Shown here: in pieces, positions 55,032 to 63,662 of the stretch
Position numbering within the stretch: the stretch's first letter is position 1
How the letters are laid out: every line of letters begins with the position of its first letter
Assembly (NCBI RefSeq): GCF_040783535.2
Contig: NZ_JBFONW020000004.1
Span: forward strand, 248,001-312,000
Reading direction: 5' to 3'
Source of the DNA: Aestuariibius insulae
GTDB lineage: Bacteria > Pseudomonadota > Alphaproteobacteria > Rhodobacterales > Rhodobacteraceae
DNA length: 64,000 bases
The notes under the pieces: generated by a model
The model's input: the letters and a program-made list of their open reading frames with translations, nothing else
What the model was told of the DNA's origin: nothing
Database searches by the model: none
Position numbers and translations under genes: made by a program

Positions 55032-56912
55032 TCAGGCGACCTTGCGCATCCCCATGACGCGGGCGCGGGCGCGGGGGTCGGGATCGAAGAGACAAGCGAG
55101 CTGTTCGGTCATCGCCCCGGCGAGCTGTTCGACATCGGTGATCGTCACCGCGCGGTCATAGTAGCGGGTCACATCATGGCCGATGCCGATGGCGAGCAGT
55201 TCGACCAGCTTCTTCTTCTCGACCATGGCGATCACGTCGCGCAGGTGCTTTTCGAGGTAATTCGCGGGGTTCACCGACAGCGTGCTGTCATCGACCGGGG
55301 CACCGTCCGAGATCACCATCAGGACCTTGCGGCTTTCAGGGCGGTGGACGAGGCGGCGATGCGCCCATTCGAGCGCTTCGCCGTCGATGTTTTCCTTGAG
55401 CAGCCCCTCTTTCATCATCAGCCCGAGATTGTCGCGGGTCCGCCGCCACGGGGCGTCGGCGGATTTGTAGATGATGTGGCGCAGATCGTTGAGGCGGCCC
55501 GGCTGGGAGGGGCGGCCTGCGGCGAGCCACGCTTCGCGGCAGGTGCCGCCTTTCCAGGCGCGGGTGGTGAAACCGAGGATCTCGACCTTGACTTGGCAGC
55601 GCTCGAGCGTGCGGGCGAGCACGTCGGCGCAGATCGCGGCGATCGAGATGGGGCGCCCGCGCATGGAGCCGGAATTGTCGAGGAGCAGCGTGACGACCGT
55701 GTCGCGGAATTCGGTGTCCTTTTCGACCTTGAAGGAGAGCGGCGTCGTGGGGTTGGCGACGACGCGGGCGAGGCGACCCGCATCGAGCATGCCTTCCTCG
55801 AGGTCGAATTCCCAGGCGCGGTTCTGCTGGGCCTGAAGGCGGCGCTGAAGCTTGTTGGCGAGCCGCGAGACGGCCCCTTTAAGCGGGTCGAGCTGCTGGT
55901 CGAGATAGGCGCGCAGGCGTTCCAGTTCGGCCGGATCGGCGAGGTCCTCGGCGCGGATTTCCTCGTCATGGGCGGTCTCGTAGACGTCGTAGTTGGGATC
56001 AGCCTCGGAGACGGGTTGCGGGGCAGGCGGCTCGAGCGGGGCTTCGCCTTCGGGCATCTCGGCCTCTTCGCCCATCTCGCTTTCGGCCATGTCGTCCATG
56101 GAGACCTGGGCCTGGGAGGCGTCCTGCTGGTCCTCTTGGGACTGCTCGGGGGCGGCGTCCATCTCGTCGTCGCGCTGATCGTCGTCCTGCCCGGTGCTGT
56201 CGGGCTGGTCATCGTCCTGGCCGCTGTCCTCGGCGTCGTCCTCGGAGGCGTCGTCGCTGTCATCGGGATCGTCGCCCAACTGGTCGCCGTAACCCAGATC
56301 GTCGATGATCTGGCGGGCGAGGCGGGCGAATTGCTGCTGGTCGCCGAGCGCCTCCTGCAGGGTCTCGAGCGATCCGCCGGCCTGTTCCTCGATATAGCCT
56401 TGCCAGAGTTGCATGACATTGTCGGCGGCAGGCGGCAGGGTGCGGCCCGTGGCCAGATGGCGGATCAGGTAGCCTGCCGCGACGCTGAGCGGCGCCTCGG
56501 CCGGATCGCGGATCTGGTCGTAGCCGCGTCGGGAAGCCTCCGATCCGATCTTGGCGTCGATATTGCCTGCCGTGCCGGGCATATGGCGGGCGCCGACGGC
56601 TTCGATCCGGGCGGTTTCCATCGCCTCGTAAAGGTCGCGGGCCATCTGGCCTTGGGGGGCGTATTTCTGAAAGGTGCCGTCGTCGTGGTAGCGGTGGCGG
56701 AGCGCGTAGGCGTCAGCGGTGCCACGGGTGAGCAGCACTTCATCGGCGGTCATCCGGCGGGAGACCTGCGGCAGGCGGATCGTGTCGCCGGTCTGGCCCG
56801 GAGGGTCGACGGAATAGGTGACGCCCAGATCGGGATCGTCAGCGAGCGTGCGGGTCGCGTCGGCGAGCGCTTTCTTGAACGGGTCGGCGGGGTGATCGGT
56901 GTTCTGGGCCAT
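55032..56912 (-). CDS. cobT: Cobaltochelatase subunit CobT
   Basis: Part of the aerobic CobNST complex that inserts cobalt into hydrogenobyrinate diamide for vitamin B12. The protein has 626 residues: an N-terminal helical domain, a very acidic Asp/Glu/Gln-rich linker (about 210-310), and a C-terminal von Willebrand A domain with the MIDAS motif DNSGSM at residue 412. The partner CobS is not adjacent; the upstream neighbour is a small exported protein. The linker's repetitive codons are not a CRISPR. Confidence 0.94.
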   Translation of the reverse strand: MAQNTDHPADPFKKALADATRTLADDPDLGVTYSVDPPGQTGDTIRLPQVSRRMTADEVLLTRGTADAYALRHRYHDDGTFQKYAPQGQMARDLYEAMETARIEAVGARHMPGTAGNIDAKIGSEASRRGYDQIRDPAEAPLSVAAGYLIRHLATGRTLPPAADNVMQLWQGYIEEQAGGSLETLQEALGDQQQFARLARQIIDDLGYGDQLGDDPDDSDDASEDDAEDSGQDDDQPDSTGQDDDQRDDEMDAAPEQSQEDQQDASQAQVSMDDMAESEMGEEAEMPEGEAPLEPPAPQPVSEADPNYDVYETAHDEEIRAEDLADPAELERLRAYLDQQLDPLKGAVSRLANKLQRRLQAQQNRAWEFDLEEGMLDAGRLARVVANPTTPLSFKVEKDTEFRDTVVTLLLDNSGSMRGRPISIAAICADVLARTLERCQVKVEILGFTTRAWKGGTCREAWLAAGRPSQPGRLNDLRHIIYKSADAPWRRTRDNLGLMMKEGLLKENIDGEALEWAHRRLVHRPESRKVLMVISDGAPVDDSTLSVNPANYLEKHLRDVIAMVEKKKLVELLAIGIGHDVTRYYDRAVTITDVEQLAGAMTEQLACLFDPDPRARARVMGMRKVA

Positions 56913-56924
56913 GCTTTGGATATG

Positions 56925-57437
56925 TCAGTCGGCGGGGGGCGCTGGCAAGGGTGCGCGGCCCATCATCGCGGTGCAATGGGCCAGATCGAGCGTAACAAGA
57001 TCGCCGTTCCGCACGGGCCGCCCGGTTTCGATGAAGGCAGTGGAGAGGCGGACCTGGTAGCTGACGGACATCAGCTCGATCCCGCCTGCGATGGGAGCGG
57101 GGGCGGCCGAGGAGAAGAAGCTGTCCTCCTGCTCGGGCTGGCCCGCGCCGATGCGCCAGGCCTGGATGGCGGCGGTTTCGAAGCTTTCAGCGAGGCTTGC
57201 GGCATCGCCGCCCGCGCCGAGCGCGGCGGGCGGCAGATCGAACCGGTCGAGCGCATCGTAGAGCGCGGCGCAGCGGATGGCGCGGTAGGAGGGCCAGACG
57301 TCATCCTCGGTCAGCTCGTTCAGCGGAACCAGATCGGGGAGCGGATCGGGGCCGAGATCGAGATCCGCGTAAGCCGGAGAGACCAGCGCGAGAAGGAGAG
57401 CGGCGGGTTTGGATATTTGAGAGGCAAAGACGGGCAT
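56925..57437 (-). CDS. Exported protein of unknown function upstream of cobT
   Basis: Protein of 170 residues with a signal peptide (residues 1 to about 24, ending SPAYA). The mature part has TEDDVWPSYRAIRCAALYDAL and a short C-terminal Pro/Ala tail. Two lone Cys are present. I do not recognise a domain. It ends 12 bp before cobT and is probably co-transcribed with it. The longer frame to 58136 is an overlap artefact. Confidence 0.65.
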   Translation of the reverse strand: MPVFASQISKPAALLLALVSPAYADLDLGPDPLPDLVPLNELTEDDVWPSYRAIRCAALYDALDRFDLPPAALGAGGDAASLAESFETAAIQAWRIGAGQPEQEDSFFSSAAPAPIAGGIELMSVSYQVRLSTAFIETGRPVRNGDLVTLDLAHCTAMMGRAPLPAPPAD

Positions 57438-57487
57438 GGACAGCTCTTTTCCGGCGAGGGGCGCGTTAAGATTAACTGGGGGTAGGC

Positions 57488-58792
57488 TTACGGTTTGGAA
57501 AGGGGGATGGGCAGACGGTATGGCGACGCCGCCGCCCGGCAAGGGCGATCCGGCGGCGGGATTCGCGGCCCGGCGGGGATCAGGCCCGATGCGCCTGCCG
57601 CCCGGACCGGGTCCGCGCTGCTTGCCAGCAGCCAGCCTTGCACCGCTGCCGGGCTGATGCGGTGCCCGTCCAACCGGGTTCGGAATTGCCGGGCCAGCGC
57701 GCGGTCTTCGGGGAAGAACCTTTCGAACAGGCGGGTCGCCGTGGCGGCGCTGATGAGGCCGAGCTCCATATGGAGATCGGCCCGGCCCGGGCGGATCAGG
57801 GCGGGGTCCAGCCTTTCCTTGTGGTTGGTCGTCATGATCAGCGCGCGGCCTTCCTGCGCGGCCACGCCGTCGATCGCGTTGAGCAGGCCCGAGAAGCTGA
57901 CGCCTGTGGGTTTTTCGGCGCTGTCGCGGCGGGTGAAGACGGCATCGACATCCTCGATAGCGATCAGGGATCCCGTGGGGGCGTAGGCCATCGCGTCCCG
58001 CAGATCGTCGTCCCCGAGGCTTGGGCGGCCCAGATCCAGCGCGGCGATGTCGCGCGAAAGCTCGGAGGCGAGCGCCCGGATCAGGCTGGATTTGCCGGTG
58101 CCGGGCGGCCCGTGGAAGAGATAGCCGCGCCGCCACGGCACGCCGCGCTTGGCGTACCAGTCGCGGGCGGCGTAGAACCAGCGCATATCCTCAAGAACGC
58201 GCTCGATGCGGTCGTCGTCCACGAGCACGGTGTCGATCCGGCGGCGGGGGACGTCGCCGAGGCTGTCCCAGTAATCGCCCTTGAGGATATGCAGGCCCGG
58301 CCCGATCCGATCCTTCGTGCAGGCGATGCGGCGTCCTTCGTCGATCCAGCGCAGGAGCGTGCCGATCTGGCCGAAGAGGATGGTCAGGTGCAGCGTTTCC
58401 ATCGGGCGCTGTTCGTAGGGCGCACCGACTTTGGCTTTTTCGCTGAGGTCGCGGTCTAGGCGGCAGATCCGGCCCTGATGGATGAACCAGTGCGATCCCG
58501 GGGCAGGCGCGTAACCCTTGGTGCCGATGGCCCAGCGATCATCGGTCATGCGGACATGGCGCGATCCGGCGAGCACGTCGTTATGCTCCATCCAGATGTA
58601 GAAATGCCGATAGGCCGTGCTGCGGTTGTCGAGCGTCAGGCTGGTCCAGATGCGGCGCGAGATCATCCGGTGGAGCATCTGGCCCCCAAGGCGCAGGGAG
58701 GCGGCCAAAAGGCCGAATGCGCCGAGAGCCAGACCGCCTGCGAAGAAGTCGCTTTGAACGGCTGCGGTGAGTGTCGTGGTCAGAAGGTCCAT
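57488..58792 (-). CDS. Bcs1-like AAA ATPase
   Basis: Protein of 434 residues similar in architecture to the mitochondrial protein translocase Bcs1: a membrane helix at about 16-34, a BCS1-type middle domain (about 60-200), then an AAA module with Walker A GPPGTGKSS at 228-236 and Walker B LIAIEDVDA at 276-284. MTTNHKERLDPALIRPGRAD carries the arginine-finger region. In mitochondria Bcs1 moves the folded Rieske protein; the role here is unknown. The C-terminal 40 residues are Pro/Arg-rich. Confidence 0.85.
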   Translation of the reverse strand: MDLLTTTLTAAVQSDFFAGGLALGAFGLLAASLRLGGQMLHRMISRRIWTSLTLDNRSTAYRHFYIWMEHNDVLAGSRHVRMTDDRWAIGTKGYAPAPGSHWFIHQGRICRLDRDLSEKAKVGAPYEQRPMETLHLTILFGQIGTLLRWIDEGRRIACTKDRIGPGLHILKGDYWDSLGDVPRRRIDTVLVDDDRIERVLEDMRWFYAARDWYAKRGVPWRRGYLFHGPPGTGKSSLIRALASELSRDIAALDLGRPSLGDDDLRDAMAYAPTGSLIAIEDVDAVFTRRDSAEKPTGVSFSGLLNAIDGVAAQEGRALIMTTNHKERLDPALIRPGRADLHMELGLISAATATRLFERFFPEDRALARQFRTRLDGHRISPAAVQGWLLASSADPVRAAGASGLIPAGPRIPPPDRPCRAAASPYRLPIPLSKP

Positions 58793-59268
58793 GGGGGGAC
58801 GCTTTCGTAGAAACGGGGTGTCTTCGGGACAAGATGGATGGATCCCCCGTGCGCCGGGGCGGGAGGACGGCTATCCTGGATCCGAAGAGGGAACGGACGA
58901 GATTTCGATGGCGCGGCACCGCCGGGGAGGGCGGGTGCGCGTTCCGGCAAGACAGAGCTGTCCATTGGATCGAACCTGAAGACTGTAAGACAGATGGATC
59001 GGCGGGAGGACCGATACGGGATCACAGAGGCCGGTGGGGACTTAGGCTGTGATCGGGCCCAGACGGGCGGATAAGCAATTCAGCATGGTCTGCCCTTTCC
59101 TGGTTGAGGGGCGATTGGGGTGCCCCGGGCACATGTCAGGCGGCTCTCCTAAGGGCAGACCCGGGCTGCGGCAAATGCTTTTTCGCGGCGTCGCTATTTG
59201 CTGTGTTGAAACGGCAACTGGGATGGCCCGCGGCGTGTCCGCCGCAGGCTTGCCCGGTTCGGCTTGGA
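58793..59268. other. 476-bp gene-free interval
   Basis: No supported gene. It holds the promoter of the Bcs1-like gene on the minus strand and the 3' flank of the monooxygenase. An 8-bp inverted repeat, GATCACAG (59020-59027) with CTGTGATC (59047-59054), is the only structure noted. Confidence 0.4.
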
Positions 59269-60492
59269 TCAGGCGGCGCGTTGGTCTGCTGCCGCCTTGT
59301 CCGCCGGCTCTGCGTAATCCGGCAGGGTGAAGTCGTTCTTGTCCTTTCCCGATCCGGTGAAGAGCGAGATCAAGGACTGAACGGGGCCCGAGGCGCCGAT
59401 GGCTGCGCCGGAATTGATCAGCTTCACCTTTAGCTTTGAATTGGCATAGGCCAGATCCGGCACGCCGGGCGGGAGCTTTTGCGAGGCTTCGGCGAAGGCG
59501 CGGAACCTGTCCTCGTAGGCCTGGAAGGCTTTGGTGTGGTCGTCATGCTCGGCCAGTTCGTTGGCCAGGACATAGGCGCCGATGACCGCAAGGGTCGTGC
59601 CCATGCCGGTATAGGGCGTGGGGCAGTGCGCGGCATCTCCGGCCAGGACCATCCGGCCGTTCGACCAGCGGCTTGCCTTGATCTGGTGGAGCGGGCCGAG
59701 GAAGATGTCCTCCACATCCGTCAGGGCGTCCGCGATGCGGTCCGCCTCCCAGCCTGCGCCGTCGAGGCGGGCGCGCAGGCGGTCCTTCTTGTCCTCAAGC
59801 GACATATGCGGGGGATCGCTTTCGTCGCTGAGGAAGTTGACGGAGGCGCGCATCGTGCCCTGATTGTCAGGTCGCAAGAAGGCGATGACGCCGGTCGGGC
59901 TGGTATACCAGCGCCACCAGTCGTTATCGCGCTCGAGCCGCGGGATCGTGAAATAGGACGACCAGCACCCCAGATACTTCTCCTGATCGGGCTCGTTGAC
60001 GATCATCTTTCGGGTCGAGGAGTTCATGCCGTCGGCGGCGATCACCAGATCGAAGGAGTCCGTCTTGCCGCTGGCGAAGCGGACATCGACCTGGTTGCCG
60101 GTTTCGGTCATCTCCTCGATCGTCTCGCCGAAGCGGTAATCGACGCTGTCGGGATTGGCGTTGACGATGATCTCGACCAGATCGCCGCGCAGGATCTCGA
60201 TCTCGCGGGTGAGCGATCCTTTCTTGTCGGTCGGGAAGCTGGCTGCGGCCTTGCCGTCGCTGTCCACGAATTGCAGACCTTTCTCGCCGGTATGCTGCGC
60301 CTTGATCTTGTCCTCGATGCCCATCATCCGCACGATGTCGCGGGCGGCATCGGTCAGATCGATGTTCTGGCCGCCCAGTCGGAGGCTATCGGACCGTTCG
60401 ATGACGGTGACGTCGAAGCCTCGTCTGGCGAGCCAATAGGCGGTCATGGGGCCGGAGATGCTCGCTCCGGAGATCAAAACGCGTCGTGACAT
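59269..60492 (-). CDS. FAD-dependent aromatic-type monooxygenase
   Basis: Protein of 407 residues of the PHBH/UbiH-like flavoprotein hydroxylase family. The FAD fold RVLISGASISGPMTAYWL at the start and the second FAD site GDAAHCPTPYTGMG are present, and the NAD(P)H segment around VIAADGMNSSTRKMI is conserved. The substrate is unknown. The start at ATG 60492 with GGAGG upstream is preferred to one 13 residues earlier. A palindrome lies 46 bp upstream. Confidence 0.88.
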   Translation of the reverse strand: MSRRVLISGASISGPMTAYWLARRGFDVTVIERSDSLRLGGQNIDLTDAARDIVRMMGIEDKIKAQHTGEKGLQFVDSDGKAAASFPTDKKGSLTREIEILRGDLVEIIVNANPDSVDYRFGETIEEMTETGNQVDVRFASGKTDSFDLVIAADGMNSSTRKMIVNEPDQEKYLGCWSSYFTIPRLERDNDWWRWYTSPTGVIAFLRPDNQGTMRASVNFLSDESDPPHMSLEDKKDRLRARLDGAGWEADRIADALTDVEDIFLGPLHQIKASRWSNGRMVLAGDAAHCPTPYTGMGTTLAVIGAYVLANELAEHDDHTKAFQAYEDRFRAFAEASQKLPPGVPDLAYANSKLKVKLINSGAAIGASGPVQSLISLFTGSGKDKNDFTLPDYAEPADKAAADQRAA

Positions 60493-60537
60493 GCTGGTCC
60501 TCCTTCTAGGGTCACCAGAAAGAAGGGACACGCGCCG

Positions 60538-60549
60538 TGGAACGTTCCA
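60538..60549. promoter_or_regulatory. Palindromic operator-like site before the monooxygenase
   Basis: TGGAACGTTCCA is a perfect 12-bp palindrome 46 bp upstream of the monooxygenase start codon, a typical operator position. No regulator gene is adjacent. Confidence 0.3.
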
Positions 60550-60592
60550 AAAAAGGGGTTCGTGCCTGTTTTCTTGGCGTATGGGCGAACTT

Positions 60593-63145
60593 TTAGGCGT
60601 TTCGGATGCGGGAGATCATCTCGGTCAGGTCGCGGGAGAGGCTGTCCTTGGCCAGGATCCGGTCGAGTTGCGTCTTGATAAGATCCTGTCGGTCCGCGTC
60701 ATAGCGCTTCCAGGTCTCAAAGGCGGCGGACATGCGGGCGGCGAGTTGCGGGTTCTTGGCGTCGACCTTGAGCAGCCAGTCCGCGAGGAAGGTGTAGCCT
60801 GCGCCATCCTCGGCGTGAAAGCCCGCCGAATTGGCGATCAGGCCACCCATCACTGCGCGGAAGCGGTTGGGGTTGGTCCAGTCGAAATCCTCGCGCTCGG
60901 TCAGGGTGCGCGCGGTGGCGACGGCAGCCTCGGGCGCGGCGGTGCCGGTCTGGGCGGAGAACCATTTGTTCATCACAAGGCGGTCGTCGCGCCATTGCGC
61001 TTCGAAGGCGGCAAGGGCGGTCTGGCCCCGGTCGATGCTGAGAAGGGCGTGGAGCGCGGCGATCTGGTTCGTCATGTTATCGGCGCGGTCGAACTGGATC
61101 TGGGCGGCGGTGCCGCCATCGAGCCGGGAGAGCAGGCCGAGCAGGCGGTTGGCCAGAGCGCGCTTGCCGGTATCGCTTGCCTCGGGGCTGTAGACACCGT
61201 GGACCTGCATCTTGGCATAAAGCGCCGGGAGGATGTCCTGAAGGCGCTGGGCGACGCGCAGGCGGAGCGCTTCGGTGGCGCGGTAGATCAGGAGCGGATC
61301 GGGGGTGCCGCCCGCCTCGAAGATGGCCTGGGCGATGTCGTCCTGCGACGGCTGGCCGAGGATGAGGGCGCGGTAGGCGGGATCGAGCGTGTCGTCCTGA
61401 ACGAGCCCTGCGAGCGCGTCGAAATAGGGGTCGTCCGGGCCGCCCTCGCCGGTGGCCAGAGAGATCAGACCGTCACGGGTGAGCGATCGCGCGGCTTCCC
61501 AGCGGTTGAAGCTGTCGGTTTCGTTGGCCAACGCGAAGAGGCGATTATCGGCAAGCGATGTCGTGTCGAGGATGATCGGCGCGGCGAAACCGCGATTGAG
61601 CGACAGGACCGGTTTACGCTCGAGCCCCTCGTGGCGCAGGACGGTGCGCGCTTCGGTGAGGTCGGCGAGAACTTCCTCGCCCAGCTGCGCGCCGGTTGTC
61701 GGATCAAAGAGGGCGAAGGCCAGCGGGATATGGTGGGGATGCTTGTTCGTCTGGCCCGGTGTGTTGGGGATGGTCTGTTCGAGGATGATCTCGTGGGTGC
61801 CGTCCTCGAAGGTTTCGGTGACGGTCAGGCGCGGGGTGCCCGCCTGGGAATACCAGAGCATGAATTGCGAGAGGTCGCCGTCGATCGTGTCCTCGAAGAC
61901 CTTTATCCAATCCTCGATCGTGGCCGCGTCGCCGTCGTGGCGGTCGAAATAGAGATCGAGCGCGCGGTAATAGGCGTCGTCGCCGACGAGCCGCTTGAGC
62001 ATGCCAATCAGCTCGGCGCCCTTTTCGTAGACGGTGACGGTGTAGAAGTTGTTGATCTCGACAAAGCTTTCGGGGCGCACCGGATGGGCGAGGGGGCCTG
62101 CATCCTCGCGGAACTGGCGGGAGCGCAGCAGGATCGCGTCTTCGATCCGCTTGACCGGGGCGGAGCGCATGTCGGAGGTGAATTGCTGGTCGCGGAAGAC
62201 GGTCAGCCCTTCCTTGAGGCACAGCTGGAACCAGTCGCGGCAGGTGATGCGATTGCCGGTCCAGTTGTGGAAGTATTCATGCGCCACGATAGCCTCGATC
62301 CGCTCGAAATCGGCGTCGGTCGACGTGTCGGGGCTGGCGAGGACGGCGGAGGCGTTGAAGATATTGAGGCCCTTGTTCTCCATCGCGCCCATGTTGAAGT
62401 CGTCGACGGCCACAATGTTGAAGATGTCGAGATCGTATTCGCGCCCGTAGACCTCTTCGTCCCATGCCATGGATTTCTTGAGGGAGTTCAGCGCCCAGCC
62501 GCATTTATGCTCGTCCCCTTTGCGGACCCAGACGGCGAGCTGCACCTCGCGGCCGGAGGCCGTGGTGAAGGTGTCGTGGACGTCGAGCAGATCGCCTGCG
62601 ACGAGGGCGAAGAGATAGGCGGGCTTGGGCCAGGGGTCGTGCCATTCGCTCCAGCCGTCGCCGCGGCCGGTCAGATTGCCGTTGGAGAGCAGAACGGGCA
62701 GATCGCTTTCGATCCGCACCGTGAAGGTCGCCATGACGTCGGGGCGGTCGGGATAGTAGGTGATCCGGCGAAAGCCCTGCGCCTCGCATTGGGTGCAGTA
62801 CATGCCGTTCGACAGGTACAGTCCTTCGAGGGCCTTGTTGGTCTCTGGCGAGATCTCGACCTCGGCCTCCCAGATGAAGGGCGCCTCGGGCACGCTGAGC
62901 GTCAGGCCGTCTTCGGTGAAGGCCGGATCGACCGGCTCGCCGTCGATGCTGGCGGAGATCAGATCAAGATGCTCGCCGTGCAGCGCGAAGGTGCCGGGCG
63001 CGTCCGGATTGGGGCGGAAGGCGATGCGGCTTTTGACGCGGGTGGAGGTGGGATCGAGTACGAAGGTCAGATGGACCTCGTCCACCAGATAGGCCGGCGG
63101 CGTGTAGTCCGAGAGGTGAATGCGCTGGGGCGTGCTGTCCTTCAT
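60593..63145 (-). CDS. pepN: Aminopeptidase N (M1 family)
   Basis: Broad-specificity zinc aminopeptidase. The protein has 850 residues. GAMEN lies at 253-257 and the zinc motif HEYFH at 289-293, followed by GNRITCRDWFQLCLKEG with the third ligand. The long helical C-terminal domain (about 540-850) is typical of PepN. The start is ATG 63145 with GGAG upstream. It is probably monocistronic. Confidence 0.97.
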   Translation of the reverse strand: MKDSTPQRIHLSDYTPPAYLVDEVHLTFVLDPTSTRVKSRIAFRPNPDAPGTFALHGEHLDLISASIDGEPVDPAFTEDGLTLSVPEAPFIWEAEVEISPETNKALEGLYLSNGMYCTQCEAQGFRRITYYPDRPDVMATFTVRIESDLPVLLSNGNLTGRGDGWSEWHDPWPKPAYLFALVAGDLLDVHDTFTTASGREVQLAVWVRKGDEHKCGWALNSLKKSMAWDEEVYGREYDLDIFNIVAVDDFNMGAMENKGLNIFNASAVLASPDTSTDADFERIEAIVAHEYFHNWTGNRITCRDWFQLCLKEGLTVFRDQQFTSDMRSAPVKRIEDAILLRSRQFREDAGPLAHPVRPESFVEINNFYTVTVYEKGAELIGMLKRLVGDDAYYRALDLYFDRHDGDAATIEDWIKVFEDTIDGDLSQFMLWYSQAGTPRLTVTETFEDGTHEIILEQTIPNTPGQTNKHPHHIPLAFALFDPTTGAQLGEEVLADLTEARTVLRHEGLERKPVLSLNRGFAAPIILDTTSLADNRLFALANETDSFNRWEAARSLTRDGLISLATGEGGPDDPYFDALAGLVQDDTLDPAYRALILGQPSQDDIAQAIFEAGGTPDPLLIYRATEALRLRVAQRLQDILPALYAKMQVHGVYSPEASDTGKRALANRLLGLLSRLDGGTAAQIQFDRADNMTNQIAALHALLSIDRGQTALAAFEAQWRDDRLVMNKWFSAQTGTAAPEAAVATARTLTEREDFDWTNPNRFRAVMGGLIANSAGFHAEDGAGYTFLADWLLKVDAKNPQLAARMSAAFETWKRYDADRQDLIKTQLDRILAKDSLSRDLTEMISRIRNA

Positions 63146-63246
63146 CGGGCTTGCTCTCCTTGGGGGAACCGGGGCTACCGGTGCACGTTAGGTCTGTGAC
63201 TGCCGGGCGACAACCCGGCCTTGCCCGCCTTTACAGGAGTAGCCCC

Positions 63247-63441
63247 ATGTCCGCACCCGATACCGACCTCGAGAAGCAGGAAAAGAAGCACAAGGGCCCG
63301 TTGATCGGGATGGGGGCCGCCGCCGGGTTCGGCGTCGTTCTGCTGATCGTCTTCGTGGGATATCTGGTGATCTCGGGCGGCGCGCCGAGCGGGTCCGAGG
63401 ATCAGGTCGATGGCCGCACCGGCGCGGTGGTGTCCCAGTAG
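63247..63441 (+). CDS. Small single-pass membrane protein
   Basis: Protein of 64 residues: a charged N terminus (DLEKQEKKHKG), one membrane helix at about 26-44 and a short acidic C terminus. AGGAG lies nine bases before the ATG. I do not recognise it. It ends 2 bp before the DUF2256 gene, so the two are probably one transcript. Confidence 0.65.
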   Translation: MSAPDTDLEKQEKKHKGPLIGMGAAAGFGVVLLIVFVGYLVISGGAPSGSEDQVDGRTGAVVSQ

Positions 63442-63443
63442 GG

Positions 63444-63596
63444 ATGCCGCGCAAGGCGGGAAAGGCCGTTCGGAAAGGCGATCTTCCGAGCAAGATCTGC
63501 GCCGTTTGCGAGCGCCCTTTCACCTGGCGCAAGAAATGGGCCGATGTCTGGGACGAGGTCCGCTATTGCTCTGACCGGTGCCGGAAGGCGCGCTAG
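63444..63596 (+). CDS. DUF2256 small Cys-rich protein
   Basis: Protein of 50 residues. Two Cys pairs, CAVC at 19-22 and CSDRC at 42-46, surround a WRKKWADVW core, as in the DUF2256 zinc-ribbon-like family. Function unknown. It starts 2 bp after the previous stop. Confidence 0.8.
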   Translation: MPRKAGKAVRKGDLPSKICAVCERPFTWRKKWADVWDEVRYCSDRCRKAR

Positions 63597-63662
63597 CGGT
63601 TGCCTCCGGAGAGGTTGCCGCTACTGTCCGGCGCAGGACGGCAGATCTCTGGGAGGATGACG

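Noticed and set aside
56160..56280. Repetitive GTCGTC/CTCGGC tract resembling a short repeat array
   Set aside because: It encodes the Asp/Glu-rich linker of CobT; there are no regular spacers, so it is not a CRISPR or a non-coding tandem repeat.
55176..57485. Open frame of 769 codons on the plus strand
   Set aside because: Shadow of cobT and the small exported gene; cobT has a clear MIDAS and acidic linker.
59020..59054. 8-bp inverted repeat with a 19-base loop
   Set aside because: The loop is long, there is no T-run, and it has no clear relation to a gene start; probably chance.
60446..63199. Open frame of 917 codons on the plus strand
   Set aside because: It is the antisense shadow of pepN in high-GC DNA; the minus strand has all M1 peptidase motifs.
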